35,945 nucleotides of DNA from RGIG5472 sp051867635 (GCA_051867635.1 JBJDYT010000004.1:1-35945), one strand, 5' to 3'. Positions 23,201 through 30,017 are shown, counted from the first letter of the stretch. Numbers and translations: made by a program. The notes: generated by a model from the sequence alone, not told the origin.

Positions 23201-24523
23201 CCAAAGGAAGCGGCCTACCACCGCACCGAGTTCACCAAGCCCATGTTCGACAGCGGCTATACCATCCTGGCCCCGCAGATGAGCCCCATCCACTTCGATA
23301 TCCTGGAGCCGGTGTTCCAGAAGTACGGCTTCCACATGGAGGTGCTGAAAAACGACACCCGGGCGGCCATCGACATGGGGTTGAAATTCGTGAACAACGA
23401 CGCCTGCTTCCCCTCCATGACGGTGGTGGGGCAGATCATGGAGGCGGTGCTCTCCGGGCGCTATGACACGGACCACCTCGCCATCATCATGACCCAGACC
23501 GGCGGCTGCTGCCGCGCCAGCAACTATATCGCCTTCATCCGCCGGGCGTTGGACAAGGTGGGTCTGAGCCATATCCCGGTGATCTCCCTCAACGCCAACG
23601 GCATGGAGAAGAACGAGGGCTTCAAGCTCCCGGCGAAGCTGCTGCTGGCGGCGGCCAGAGCCGTGGTGTACGGCGACCTCTTTATGCGCTGCCTGTACCG
23701 GGTGCGGCCCTATGAGCTGGCGCCCGGCTCCGCCAACGCGCTGCACGCGAAATGGCGGGAGATCTGCATCGATTCTTTGGTAAACGACCACAGCAAATGG
23801 CGCTATGGCGACGTCTGCCGGGGCATCGTGCAGGCCTTCGACGAGTTCCCCATCGACGAGACGCTCCGCAAGCCCCGGGTGGGCGTCGTGGGCGAGATTT
23901 TGGTGAAGTATATGCCGCTCGCCAACAACCATCTGGTGGATCTGCTGGAGGCCGAGGGGGCGGAGGCCGTGGTGCCGGACCTCATGGACTTCATGAATTA
24001 CAGCGTCTATAACGCGGAGTACCGCCATGAGTTCCTGGGGGCGAAGTGGACGGCAGACCTCACGGCGCGGCTCAGTGTAAAGGCGATCCGCCTGCTGCGC
24101 CGTCCCGCGCTGCAGGCGCTGGAAAAGAGCCGCCGCTTTGAGCCGCCCATGCCCATTGAGCAGGTGGCGGAGCTGGCGAAGCCCTTCCTCTCCATCGGCA
24201 ACCAGTACGGCGAGGGGTGGTTCCTCACCGGCGAGATGGCGGAGCTGCTGACCTCCGGCACGCCCAACATCGTCTGCATCCAGCCCTTTGCCTGCCTGCC
24301 CAACCATGTGGTGGGCAAGGGCGTCATCAAGGCCCTGCGCAAGGCTTACCCCTGGGCCAACATCGCCGCCGTGGACTACGATCCCGGCGCCAGCGAGGTC
24401 AACCAGCTCAACCGCATCAAGCTCATGCTCTCCGCCGCGAAGAAGGCGCTGGACGCAGAGCAGGAAGCGGAGGCGGAGAAGCGGCAGGAGGAAACGCAGC
24501 CCTCCTGCGCCGTCACGGTCTAA
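20231..24523 (+). CDS. Fused 2-hydroxyacyl-CoA dehydratase activase-related protein (two BadF/HgdC-type ATPase domains, DUF2229, HgdB-like C-terminal part)
   Basis: Giant 1430-residue redox ATPase homologue. Two ASKHA activator domains lie in tandem: GIDVGSTTVK (residues 7-16) and GVDAGSTTTK (321-330). Each has the cysteine pair that in HgdC bridges a [4Fe-4S] cluster between subunits: C124/C163 and C443/C482, both 39 residues apart, as in HgdC. The DUF2229 region follows, with a C603-C606-C610 plus C629 cluster. The last third resembles HgdB-type subunits (TQTGGCCRASNYIAFI, FACLPNHVVGKG). Activators perform ATP-driven low-potential electron transfer to dehydratases or benzoyl-CoA-type reductases; the substrate of this fused form is unknown. 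ATG 20231 is chosen since 20189 lacks a ribosome binding site. No dehydratase genes adjoin. Confidence 0.92.
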   Translation: MKQYRAGIDVGSTTVKLVLLDEEQKIVYSEYRRHRAHIQETLAELLEEAEAVTGEAMLRVKITGSGSINLGKALGIGFVQEVVAVATALQATAPQTDVAIELGGEDAKIIYFKGGLEERMNGVCAGGTGSFIDQMAALLQTDAAGLNEEAAHYKEIYPIAARCGVFAKSDIQPLINEGATKADLAASIFQAVVNQTISGLACGKPIRGCVAFLGGPLHFLPELKKAFIRTLHLTPENIVDPEDAHLFAAMGAALEAGDAEPRPLSELLGKLRSGVSMAFELKRLEPLFRDQAEYEAFRARHAKAVVRRASLRDYSGECFLGVDAGSTTTKLALIGREGELLYSFYANNQGNPIRTAMTAMAELRTVMPDTARIVRSCSTGYGESLLKTAFSLDDGEVETVAHCTAAMFFDPEVDCVLDIGGQDMKCIKLRRGTVDTVMLNEACSSGCGSFLENFANSMGYTAEGFAKEALFAQHPVDLGTRCTVFMNSNVKQAQKEGAEVPDISAGLAYSVIKNALYKVIKLADAKDLGRHVVAQGGTFHNEAVLRAFERIAGVEAVCPDISGIMGAFGAALIARERWHGGESSMLSFDQIAALTYTTTAVRCGGCSNNCMLTVNRFAGGRRHVTGNRCEKGLGGSVTTDRGPNLMEYKRRRIFGYEPLAPEAAKRGEIGIPRVLNMYENYPFWATFFKELGFRVVLSPFSDRKLYELGMESIPSESECYPAKLAHGHVQWLIDQGIKTIFHPCVFYEHQETAGAQNHYNCPVVVSYAENLKNNVEAVADGEVRYIRPFMAFTSEKITAERLERLCREEWGIEEKEVRAAVQLAWAEQQKAKEDVRAEGARALQWMEETGRSGIVLAGRPYHIDPEINHGIPEMIASYGLAVLTEDSLPVDFTPGRPVRVNDQWVYHSRLYTAAEFVSRRDDLELVQLNSFGCGLDAVTTDQVAEILENSGKLYTALKIDEVNNLGAARIRVRSLLAAMEMRRRKGICAAPKEAAYHRTEFTKPMFDSGYTILAPQMSPIHFDILEPVFQKYGFHMEVLKNDTRAAIDMGLKFVNNDACFPSMTVVGQIMEAVLSGRYDTDHLAIIMTQTGGCCRASNYIAFIRRALDKVGLSHIPVISLNANGMEKNEGFKLPAKLLLAAARAVVYGDLFMRCLYRVRPYELAPGSANALHAKWREICIDSLVNDHSKWRYGDVCRGIVQAFDEFPIDETLRKPRVGVVGEILVKYMPLANNHLVDLLEAEGAEAVVPDLMDFMNYSVYNAEYRHEFLGAKWTADLTARLSVKAIRLLRRPALQALEKSRRFEPPMPIEQVAELAKPFLSIGNQYGEGWFLTGEMAELLTSGTPNIVCIQPFACLPNHVVGKGVIKALRKAYPWANIAAVDYDPGASEVNQLNRIKLMLSAAKKALDAEQEAEAEKRQEETQPSCAVTV

Positions 24524-24540
24524 GGCTTTGAACAGAAAAA

Positions 24541-24569
24541 AGAGGACCCGGAATGGGTCCTCTTTTTTT
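24541..24569 (+). terminator. Terminator after the activase fusion
   Basis: AGAGGACCC (24541-24549), loop, GGGTCCTCT, then seven T. Confidence 0.92.
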
Positions 24570-24578
24570 GTATAAACA

Positions 24579-24605
24579 AGCGGCCGGGGCTTGCCCCGGC
24601 CGCTT
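24579..24605 (-). terminator. Terminator after the thioredoxin gene
   Basis: AAGCGGCCGGGGC and GCCCCGGCCGCTT form a perfect stem around a two-base centre, 15 bases beyond the thioredoxin stop on the minus strand. Confidence 0.75.
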
Positions 24606-24620
24606 TTCGCCGCGTTGTTT

Positions 24621-24932
24621 TTACAGGCCCAGCCTGGCGATCAGCTGCTCCTTGGGGAGGTAGCCGATGCTGCGGCCCGCCAGCTTCCCCCCGCGGAACA
24701 GCAGCAGCGCGGGGATGCTGTCGATGCCGTAGCGGATGGCCAGCTCCTGGTTTTCGTCCACGTTGACCTTGCCCACGGTGAGTTCCGGCTTTTCCGCCGC
24801 GATCTCGTCCACGATGGGGGAGAGCATCATGCAGGGGCCGCACCAGCTGGCCCAGAAGTCCACCAGCACCGTGCCGTCGTTGTCCAGCACCAGGTTGCCG
24901 AAATTTTCCTTGTTCAGCGTCAGAATTTCCAT
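24621..24932 (-). CDS. Thioredoxin
   Basis: 103-residue dithiol-disulfide carrier of the cytosol. The active site is WCGPC with C31 and C34, and the cis-proline loop is SIPALLLF. The usual buried Asp is D25 in VDFWASW. ATG 24932 has AAGGAG 7 bases upstream. It lies 13 bases after a ferredoxin-thioredoxin-reductase-like gene, which suggests that this thioredoxin is reduced by, or works with, that iron-sulfur protein rather than an NADPH-dependent TrxB, which is not encoded here. Confidence 0.97.
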   Translation of the reverse strand: MEILTLNKENFGNLVLDNDGTVLVDFWASWCGPCMMLSPIVDEIAAEKPELTVGKVNVDENQELAIRYGIDSIPALLLFRGGKLAGRSIGYLPKEQLIARLGL

Positions 24933-24945
24933 GGTCGTTCTCCTT

Positions 24946-25143
24946 TTATTTTTTCTTGTAATACAGGCGGCAGTGGCAGTACCCCTCGAACTCGGGGTCC
25001 GCGATCTGCCGGCGGAACTCCTCGCACATGCAGACGTTTTCCTCCGTCCTGGCCAGGCGGCAGGGACAGTAGCCGCCCGTGCGCTTCAGTCCCTCGCGGA
25101 TGCGGGAGACGATCTCCGCGTTCTCGTTGAAAGTGATCTCCAT
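24946..25143 (-). CDS. Ferredoxin-thioredoxin reductase catalytic-chain-like protein
   Basis: 65-residue protein with three CxC motifs: C26-P-C28, C38-M-C40 and C56-H-C58. The CPCR start and CHC end are the hallmarks of the FTR beta (catalytic) chain, in which four Cys hold a [4Fe-4S] cluster and two form the redox disulfide. Spacing between the motifs differs from the cyanobacterial enzyme and resembles stand-alone versions from anaerobes and archaea. The N-terminal helix MEITFNENAEIVSRIREGLKR also fits. ATG 25143 follows AAAGGAG. There is no variable (alpha) chain nearby. Position just before thioredoxin supports a ferredoxin-to-thioredoxin electron path, which is inference. Confidence 0.85.
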   Translation of the reverse strand: MEITFNENAEIVSRIREGLKRTGGYCPCRLARTEENVCMCEEFRRQIADPEFEGYCHCRLYYKKK

Positions 25144-25170
25144 ACGCCGTGCTCCTTTCTGTATATACGG

Positions 25171-26289
25171 TCAGACGGTGATCTTCATCATGGTGGTCTG
25201 GCCCAGGCCCGTCACCACGGACCGCCAGCCGCAGAGCGCCCGGTCCAGCTCGCTGTCGCCGGAGTCCACCACCAGCGCCTTTCCGGGCAGGCAGGCCAGC
25301 TTTTCCGGGTCCGCGATGATCATCAGGTTCTCCAGCCCCACCTCCCGCAGCACCCGGGGGCTGAGCTGCTGGTTGCCCCGACCGAGGATGTGGCCCTGTC
25401 CGCCGATGACGGTGAGGACGATGGTGGCCTCCCGGCCCTTCACCAGCTCGTACAGCTGCTGCTCGTTCACGTCGGAAGCGACGACCTGTCCGTCCTCCAC
25501 CACGTCCACGCCCAGCAGCGTGTCAGGCAGCCGCAGCATCTCCATCACCGCCCGGGTGGTGGTGCCGGAGCCGATGACGTAGAGCCGCTCCGGGTGATCC
25601 TCCATGTATTCTACCACGTCCGTGGCGATGTCATCCAGCGCCTCGGCGGAGGATTTGCCGCCGGACTTGCAGCACTGCATGAAAGCCTTGGCCTTCAGCA
25701 CGTTCATATAGCCGTAAAGCCGGGCGACCACGCTGCCGGCGCGGAATTTCTCCTCGTCGATGTCCATGACCTCCGCCGTCATGGTCTCCAGCTCCTGCTC
25801 CTCCACGAAGCGCAGGGCCAGCTCCGCCGCGGCGAGAGGGTTTTTCGCGTATACCGCGGAGTGGATCTTCACGCCGCCGGGGATGCCCAGCACCGTGATC
25901 TTGGTCCCCACGGCCTCCGCCACGTTCCGGGCGGTGCCGTCGCCGCCGGCGAAGAGGAGCAGGTCCAGCCCCAGCGCCAGCATCTCCTTCGCGATGCGGA
26001 CGGTGTCCTCCGCCGTGGTGGCGCCGCTCTCGATGGCCCCCACCACCGTGGGCGCGAAGCCCATCTCCCGCGCAGCCGTCTCGCCCATCTCCGCCGGCGC
26101 GGTGTACAGCTGCACCTGCTCCTTTACCAGGGCCAGGCTTTTCAGCACGACCTTCGTGCGCTCCTGGGTGGCGGAGCGGATGCCCAGTTCCTTCGCCAGG
26201 CGCTGCACCTCCGGCCCGTCGCTTCCCTTCAGCGCTGCCGGGCCGCCTACGCCCGCCACGGGGTTGATGATGAGTCCAATCTTTTTCAT
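25171..26289 (-). CDS. ATP-NAD kinase-like (AcoX-type) protein
   Basis: 372 residues related to NAD kinases. It starts MKKIGLIINPVAGVGG and has the diagnostic GGDGT at residues 115-119, then GIPGGVKIHSAVYAKNP and YVIGSGTTTRAVMEML. It is longer than NadK (about 290) because of a C-terminal domain (IVLTVIGGQGHILGRGNQQLSPRVL), as in the AcoX/PF20143 group. Real NAD kinase activity is not certain for this group. ATG 26289 follows GGAGGAGG. It is first in an apparent operon with the FTR-like and thioredoxin genes (27-base and 13-base gaps), all redox-related. Confidence 0.9.
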   Translation of the reverse strand: MKKIGLIINPVAGVGGPAALKGSDGPEVQRLAKELGIRSATQERTKVVLKSLALVKEQVQLYTAPAEMGETAAREMGFAPTVVGAIESGATTAEDTVRIAKEMLALGLDLLLFAGGDGTARNVAEAVGTKITVLGIPGGVKIHSAVYAKNPLAAAELALRFVEEQELETMTAEVMDIDEEKFRAGSVVARLYGYMNVLKAKAFMQCCKSGGKSSAEALDDIATDVVEYMEDHPERLYVIGSGTTTRAVMEMLRLPDTLLGVDVVEDGQVVASDVNEQQLYELVKGREATIVLTVIGGQGHILGRGNQQLSPRVLREVGLENLMIIADPEKLACLPGKALVVDSGDSELDRALCGWRSVVTGLGQTTMMKITV

Positions 26290-26343
26290 GAGGCCTCCTC
26301 CTGCGGCGCTCCGCTGCGGCGCGCCGCCTGCCTGTTTTTTCCG

Positions 26344-26352
26344 ATTATAGCA
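26344..26352 (-). promoter_or_regulatory. Extended -10 promoter for the NAD-kinase-like/FTR/thioredoxin operon
   Basis: Minus-strand TGCTATAAT (26344-26352), 54 bases before the start codon; the -35 (TGTTCA or similar) is weak. Confidence 0.65.
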
Positions 26353-26400
26353 CGAAATTCCGCCTTTGAACAGTGGCTTTTGCATCATTTTCCCAGCGCC

Positions 26401-26433
26401 GAAAAAAGAAACTCCCGCCGCGTTCGCGGCGGG
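26401..26433 (-). terminator. Terminator downstream of structured element copy A
   Basis: CCCGCCGC/GCGGCGGG with a 4-base loop (26414-26421, 26426-26433), followed on the minus strand by a T-rich run with six T at the end. Confidence 0.75.
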
Positions 26434-26444
26434 AAGAAAGATCC

Positions 26445-26473
26445 TCGAAAAAGTGGCACAGCCACTTTTTCGA
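26445..26473. repeat. Perfect inverted repeat in the spacer
   Basis: TCGAAAAAGTGGC (26445-26457), ACA, GCCACTTTTTCGA (26461-26473). The TCGAAAAAG/CTTTTTCGA outer part is shared with the hairpin at 7612-7652. Confidence 0.85.
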
Positions 26474-26481
26474 AAAGGCCG

Positions 26482-26580
26482 CGGCCCGCCGCAGCGCACG
26501 CGTTCTCCGCTGTAAGCGGACAACGCCCACGTTTGCGGGCCGAAAAGTATTTTCTGTCAGGTACACGCCCTGACAGAAAA
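26482..26580 (-). ncRNA. Structured RNA-like repeat, copy A (3' of the Met gamma-lyase-family gene)
   Basis: On the minus strand, five bases after the stop codon. Hairpin 1 has perfect 12-base arms (26569-26580 with 26550-26561) and the 7-base loop GCGTGTA. Then comes the conserved CGGCCCGCAAACGTG (complement of 26528-26542). Hairpin 3 follows, GCGTTGTCCGCT/AGCGGAGAACGC (26515-26526 with 26500-26511, one mismatch). The conserved GTGCGCTGC (complement of 26491-26499) precedes the closing strand GCGGGCCG (26482-26489), which pairs with CGGCCCGC to form an outer stem. The same layout recurs at 35746-35835. I cannot assign it to a known RNA class. Confidence 0.7.
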
Positions 26581-26585
26581 TGATT

Positions 26586-27872
26586 TTATTTTTCTAGCGC
26601 TACCAGTCCCGCGTCCACCAGCTTCTGCAGGCTCAGCAGGATGCCCAGCTTCGCGTGGGGCCAGGTGAGGCCTCCCTGGAAATACACCGCGTAAGGCTCC
26701 CGGCAGGGGCCGTCGGCGGAAAGCTCGATGCTGGAGCCCTGGATGAACGCGCCTGCGGCCATGATGACGTCGCTGTCATAGCCGGGCATGGGCCAGGGCT
26801 CGGGGGTGACATAGCTGTCCACCGGGGCGGCGGACTGGATGCCCTTGCAAAACGCCTCCATGGCCGCCCGGCTGCCGAGGGTCACGGCCTGGATGATGTC
26901 GTGCCGCTCCTCCCGGCTGTCCGGTACCACAGCGAAGCCCAGCCGCTCATAGAGGTTCGCCGCGAAAATGGCTCCCTTCAGGGCGGAAGCGGTGACGGTG
27001 GGAGCCAGGAAGAAGCCCTGGAACAGCGCGGTCATCAGCCCCAGATTCGCCCCCACCTCCTGCCCGAGGCCGGGAGCGCTGAGACGGTAGGCGCAGCGGT
27101 CCACACAGGCCTTGGTGCCGCAGATATAGCCGCCGATGGGGGCAAGACCGCCGCCGGGGTTCTTGATGAGGGAGCCCACGATCATGTCCGCCCCCACGTC
27201 GGAGGGCTCCTCCGTCTCCACGAACTCGCCGTAGCAGTTGTCCACCATGCACACAACGTCCGGCTTGATGCCCTTGACAAAGGCGATCAGCTCCCCGATA
27301 GCCTGCACCGAGAGGGTGGGCCGGGTCTGATAGCCCTTGCTGCGCTGGATGTGGACGAGGCGGGTCTTGTCATTGATGGCGGCGCGGATGCCGTCGTAGT
27401 CAAAGCTGCCGTCGGCCTGCAGCGCCACCTCGCGGTAGCTCACGCCGTACTCCGCGAGGGAGCAGGGGGAGGGCCGGATGCCGATGACCTCCTCCAGCGT
27501 GTCGTAGGGCCGGCCCGTGGCGGCCAGCAGCTCGTCACCGGGCCGGAGGTTCGCGCCGAGAGCCACGGCCAGGGCGTGGGTGCCGCAGGTGATCTGGGGC
27601 CGCACCAGGGCCGCCTCGGTGTGGAAGCAGTCGGCGTAGACCCGCTCCAGGGTGTCCCGGCCCTCGTCGTTGTAGCCGTAGCCGGTGGTGGCGGCGAAAT
27701 GGGTGGCGTTGACCCGGTTCTTCTGCATGGCGTGCAGCACCTTGCACTGGTTGATCTCCGCCGTTTCGTCCACCCGGGCGAAGCGCTCCTTCAGGTCTTT
27801 GAGCACCTCCTCGCCGTATGCATAGACCGCGCCGCTGACGCCCAGGACACGGTACATCTCTTCTATATTCAT
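26586..27872 (-). CDS. Methionine gamma-lyase family protein (PLP; YnbB-like, formerly aluminium resistance protein)
   Basis: 428-residue PLP-dependent enzyme of the PF06838 family. The PLP lysine is predicted at K237 in SLIKNPGGGLAPIGGY. Other family segments are GTHALAVALGANLRPGDEL, ATGRPYDTLEEVIG, RSKGYQTRPTLS, MVDNCYGEFVE and SAPGLGQEVG. The family is annotated as a cystathionine/methionine gamma-lyase relative, but its in vivo substrate is poorly known. ATG 27872 has AAGGAG 7 bases upstream; the open frame continues further but across the promoter. It is transcribed divergently from the radical SAM gene. Confidence 0.94.
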   Translation of the reverse strand: MNIEEMYRVLGVSGAVYAYGEEVLKDLKERFARVDETAEINQCKVLHAMQKNRVNATHFAATTGYGYNDEGRDTLERVYADCFHTEAALVRPQITCGTHALAVALGANLRPGDELLAATGRPYDTLEEVIGIRPSPCSLAEYGVSYREVALQADGSFDYDGIRAAINDKTRLVHIQRSKGYQTRPTLSVQAIGELIAFVKGIKPDVVCMVDNCYGEFVETEEPSDVGADMIVGSLIKNPGGGLAPIGGYICGTKACVDRCAYRLSAPGLGQEVGANLGLMTALFQGFFLAPTVTASALKGAIFAANLYERLGFAVVPDSREERHDIIQAVTLGSRAAMEAFCKGIQSAAPVDSYVTPEPWPMPGYDSDVIMAAGAFIQGSSIELSADGPCREPYAVYFQGGLTWPHAKLGILLSLQKLVDAGLVALEK

Positions 27873-27923
27873 GGAAAGGCTCCTTTTTTCTCCGCCGCGG
27901 CGGTGATTTTCTTCAGCTGCTTT

Positions 27924-27952
27924 ATTGTATAGAAAGCGCCGGACGATTGCAA
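27924..27952 (-). promoter_or_regulatory. Promoter of the Met gamma-lyase-family gene
   Basis: Minus strand TTGCAA (27947-27952), 17 bases, TACAAT (27924-27929). Confidence 0.85.
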
Positions 27953-27967
27953 GAAAAAACTTGCATC

Positions 27968-27996
27968 TTGTCGGGACAATAGGAATATGGTAGAAT
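27968..27996 (+). promoter_or_regulatory. Promoter of the radical SAM gene with overlapping palindrome
   Basis: TTGTCG (27968-27973), 17 bases, TAGAAT (27991-27996). The -35 lies within the inverted repeat TTGTC-GG-GACAA (27968-27979), which sits between the two divergent promoters and could bind a regulator. Confidence 0.65.
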
Positions 27997-28038
27997 AAAT
28001 TTGCGATCATCTGCGCCCTGCGCGGAAGGAGGGCGGCC

Positions 28039-28989
28039 ATGGGCTACCGTTCCTTAAATGCCTATCTCCGGGAGACTTTCGGCTGCAAGGTATATAAGCT
28101 GGCCCTGGACGGCGGCATGACCTGCCCCAACCGGGACGGCACGGTGGGGACGCGGGGCTGTATCTTCTGCTCCGGCGCGGGGGAGTTCGCGGAGCGGGGC
28201 GGCACGGCGGCGGAGCAGCTGGAGCGCGCCAAGCGCCGCGTGGCCGCCAAGGCCAAGAACGCCCGCTATATCGTCTATTTTCAGAGCTTCACCAACACCT
28301 ATGCCCCGGTCTCCCGCCTGCGGGAGCTGTTCACCGCCGCCATGGAGCCGGAGGAGATAGCGGCCCTGGCCGTCGCCACCCGGCCGGACTGCCTGGGGGA
28401 CGAGGTGCTGGCGCTGCTGGGGGAGCTGAACCGCAAGAAGCCCGTCTGGGTGGAGCTGGGGCTCCAGACCGTCCACGAGAGGACGGCGGAATACATCCGC
28501 CGGGGCTGCACGCTTGCCTGCTTTGACGACGCCGTCGCCCGCCTCAAGGCCGCCGGCGTCACGGTGATCCTGCACATGATCCTGGGCCTGCCCGGGGAGT
28601 CGGCGGAGGAGATGCTGCAGACCGCCGACTACATCGCCCACAGCGGTGCGGACGGGGTGAAGTTCCATCTGCTCTATGTGCAGGAGGGGACGGATCTCGC
28701 AGAGGAATACCGCCGGGGCCGGGTGCGGCCTCTGGAGGAAGAGAAATATATCGCGCTCCTGGCGGAGTGCGTGCGGCGCATGCCCCCCGGCATGGTGATC
28801 CACCGGCTCACCGGGGACGGGGACAAGCGGACGCTGCTGGCGCCCCTTTGGAGCGCGGACAAAAAACGGGTACTGGACCATATCGCCCGCCGCTTCGCGG
28901 AGGAAAACGTGACGCAGGGCGAGCACTATATGCCCCGGGGACCGGGGGAGGAAAGGAGAAACGGACCGTGCGGAGAGAGACGGAGCTGA
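28039..28989 (+). CDS. TIGR01212-family radical SAM protein (YhcC-like)
   Basis: 316-residue radical SAM enzyme. The cluster motif is atypical: C29-x11-C41-x2-C44 (MTCPNRDGTVGTRGCIFC), as in the TIGR01212/YhcC family. YFQSFTNTYAP, ATRPDCLGDEVL, WVELGLQTVHERTAEYIRRG and HMILGLPGE are also characteristic. It resembles Elp3-type proteins without the acetyltransferase domain; the reaction is unknown. ATG 28039 follows GGAAGGAGG. Its 3' end overlaps the ECF S gene by 22 bases, suggesting translational coupling. Confidence 0.93.
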   Translation: MGYRSLNAYLRETFGCKVYKLALDGGMTCPNRDGTVGTRGCIFCSGAGEFAERGGTAAEQLERAKRRVAAKAKNARYIVYFQSFTNTYAPVSRLRELFTAAMEPEEIAALAVATRPDCLGDEVLALLGELNRKKPVWVELGLQTVHERTAEYIRRGCTLACFDDAVARLKAAGVTVILHMILGLPGESAEEMLQTADYIAHSGADGVKFHLLYVQEGTDLAEEYRRGRVRPLEEEKYIALLAECVRRMPPGMVIHRLTGDGDKRTLLAPLWSADKKRVLDHIARRFAEENVTQGEHYMPRGPGEERRNGPCGERRS

Positions 28990-29501
28990 AAAATCTGGCC
29001 GTGTCGGCGCTGCTGCTGGCGGCCAGCGTGGTGCTGCCCTTCGCGGGCGGGGTGCTGCCCCTGGGGGACAGGCTGCTGCTGGCCCAGATCCCGGTGCTGC
29101 TCTGCGGCCTGGTCTGCGGCGCGCCCTACGGGGCGGCGGTGGGCCTGCTGGCGCCGTTCCTCTCCTTCGTGGTCACGGGCGCGCCCGCCATCTATCCGGA
29201 CGCGGTGGCCATGGCGGTGGAGTATGCGCTGTTCGGCGCGGTGGCGAGCCCTATCTTCCGGGCCTTCGCCCGCAGCGCGGCCAGCCTCTACGCCAGCCTT
29301 ATCGCCGCCATGGCGGCGGGCCGGGTGGGCTATATCGCCGCCTCCTATATCATGCTGGAGCTGCAAAAGCAGCCCTACAGCCTGTCCGCCATCGTCCGGC
29401 AGGAGTGCGTCGCCTGCTGGCCGGGGCTGCTGCTGCAGCTCCTGGCGGTGCCGGCGCTGGTGCTGGCGGCGGACCGGACGGGCCTCATGGACGAGGTGTA
29501 G
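28968..29501 (+). CDS. ECF transporter S component
   Basis: 177-residue integral membrane protein with five to six helices. LLLAASVVLPFAGGVLPLGDRLLLAQIPVLLCGLVCGAPYGAAVGLLAPFLSFVVTGAPAIYPDAVAMAVEYALFG has the pattern of vitamin-binding S subunits of energy-coupling-factor importers. The GTG at 28968 is preceded by GGAAAGGAG and overlaps the radical SAM gene. No EcfA/EcfT genes are in the window, so it would share a common energising module. The ligand is not deducible; coupling to a radical SAM gene hints at a cofactor or vitamin but does not prove it. Confidence 0.82.
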   Translation: MRRETELKNLAVSALLLAASVVLPFAGGVLPLGDRLLLAQIPVLLCGLVCGAPYGAAVGLLAPFLSFVVTGAPAIYPDAVAMAVEYALFGAVASPIFRAFARSAASLYASLIAAMAAGRVGYIAASYIMLELQKQPYSLSAIVRQECVACWPGLLLQLLAVPALVLAADRTGLMDEV

Positions 29502-29600
29502 GACGGGTCGCGGGGCATATTGTTCCCCCACGGGAGATATGCTATCAGCGAGAAAGAAAGCGCGGAGCGAAACGCCCGCGGAGCAAAGGAGGGGAGCTGC

Positions 29601-29981
29601 ATGGCATGGAAGGACAGCGGCGTCCGTGGACCCGGATGGTCCGAGAAGAAATCGACAGGCAACCTGCTCGCCCTGGGGATACTGTTGGCGGTGCTGCTGG
29701 TCAACGCCGTGTCCCTGCTCGCGTTCCGGACGAACGGCGGGAGCGCCGGCGGCGCGTCCCGGCTTCTCGTCGTCGTAGCGGTGCTGGCGGTGGTGCTCTG
29801 CGCCGCCGCCGCGGTGCGGCGCGCGGGGAAAAAGCGGCGGACCACCGGCGAGGAGATGCACGCCGACCATTACCGCCGCACCCGGCAGGAACGGCCCCGC
29901 GGCAGCGCGGATCCCTGCGCCTACAGTGAGCACCACAGCTGGAAAAAGAGTCAAGATTACGACGACCCCTGGGACTTTTAA
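29601..29981 (+). CDS. Small two-helix membrane protein, unknown function
   Basis: 126 residues from ATG 29601, preceded by AAAGGAGGGGAG. Two membrane segments are clear: LLALGILLAVLLVNAVSLLAF (about 18-38) and RLLVVVAVLAVVLCAAAAV (about 54-72), separated by a Gly/Ser-rich loop. The C-terminal tail is hydrophilic (KKRRTTGEEMHADHYRRTRQERPRG) and ends with an aromatic/acidic segment, HHSWKKSQDYDDPWDF, which looks like a binding motif. I recognise no family. It is 36 bases upstream of the SPFH gene and may be a membrane partner, though it lacks the OB domain of NfeD partners. Confidence 0.75.
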   Translation: MAWKDSGVRGPGWSEKKSTGNLLALGILLAVLLVNAVSLLAFRTNGGSAGGASRLLVVVAVLAVVLCAAAAVRRAGKKRRTTGEEMHADHYRRTRQERPRGSADPCAYSEHHSWKKSQDYDDPWDF

Positions 29982-30017
29982 GGAAGACACCTTGAATATA
30001 ATTAGGAGGAAACCATC

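Noticed and set aside
20288..24307. 1339-codon minus-strand open frame
   Set aside because: It is entirely antisense to the activase fusion, which has clear domains and catalytic cysteines.
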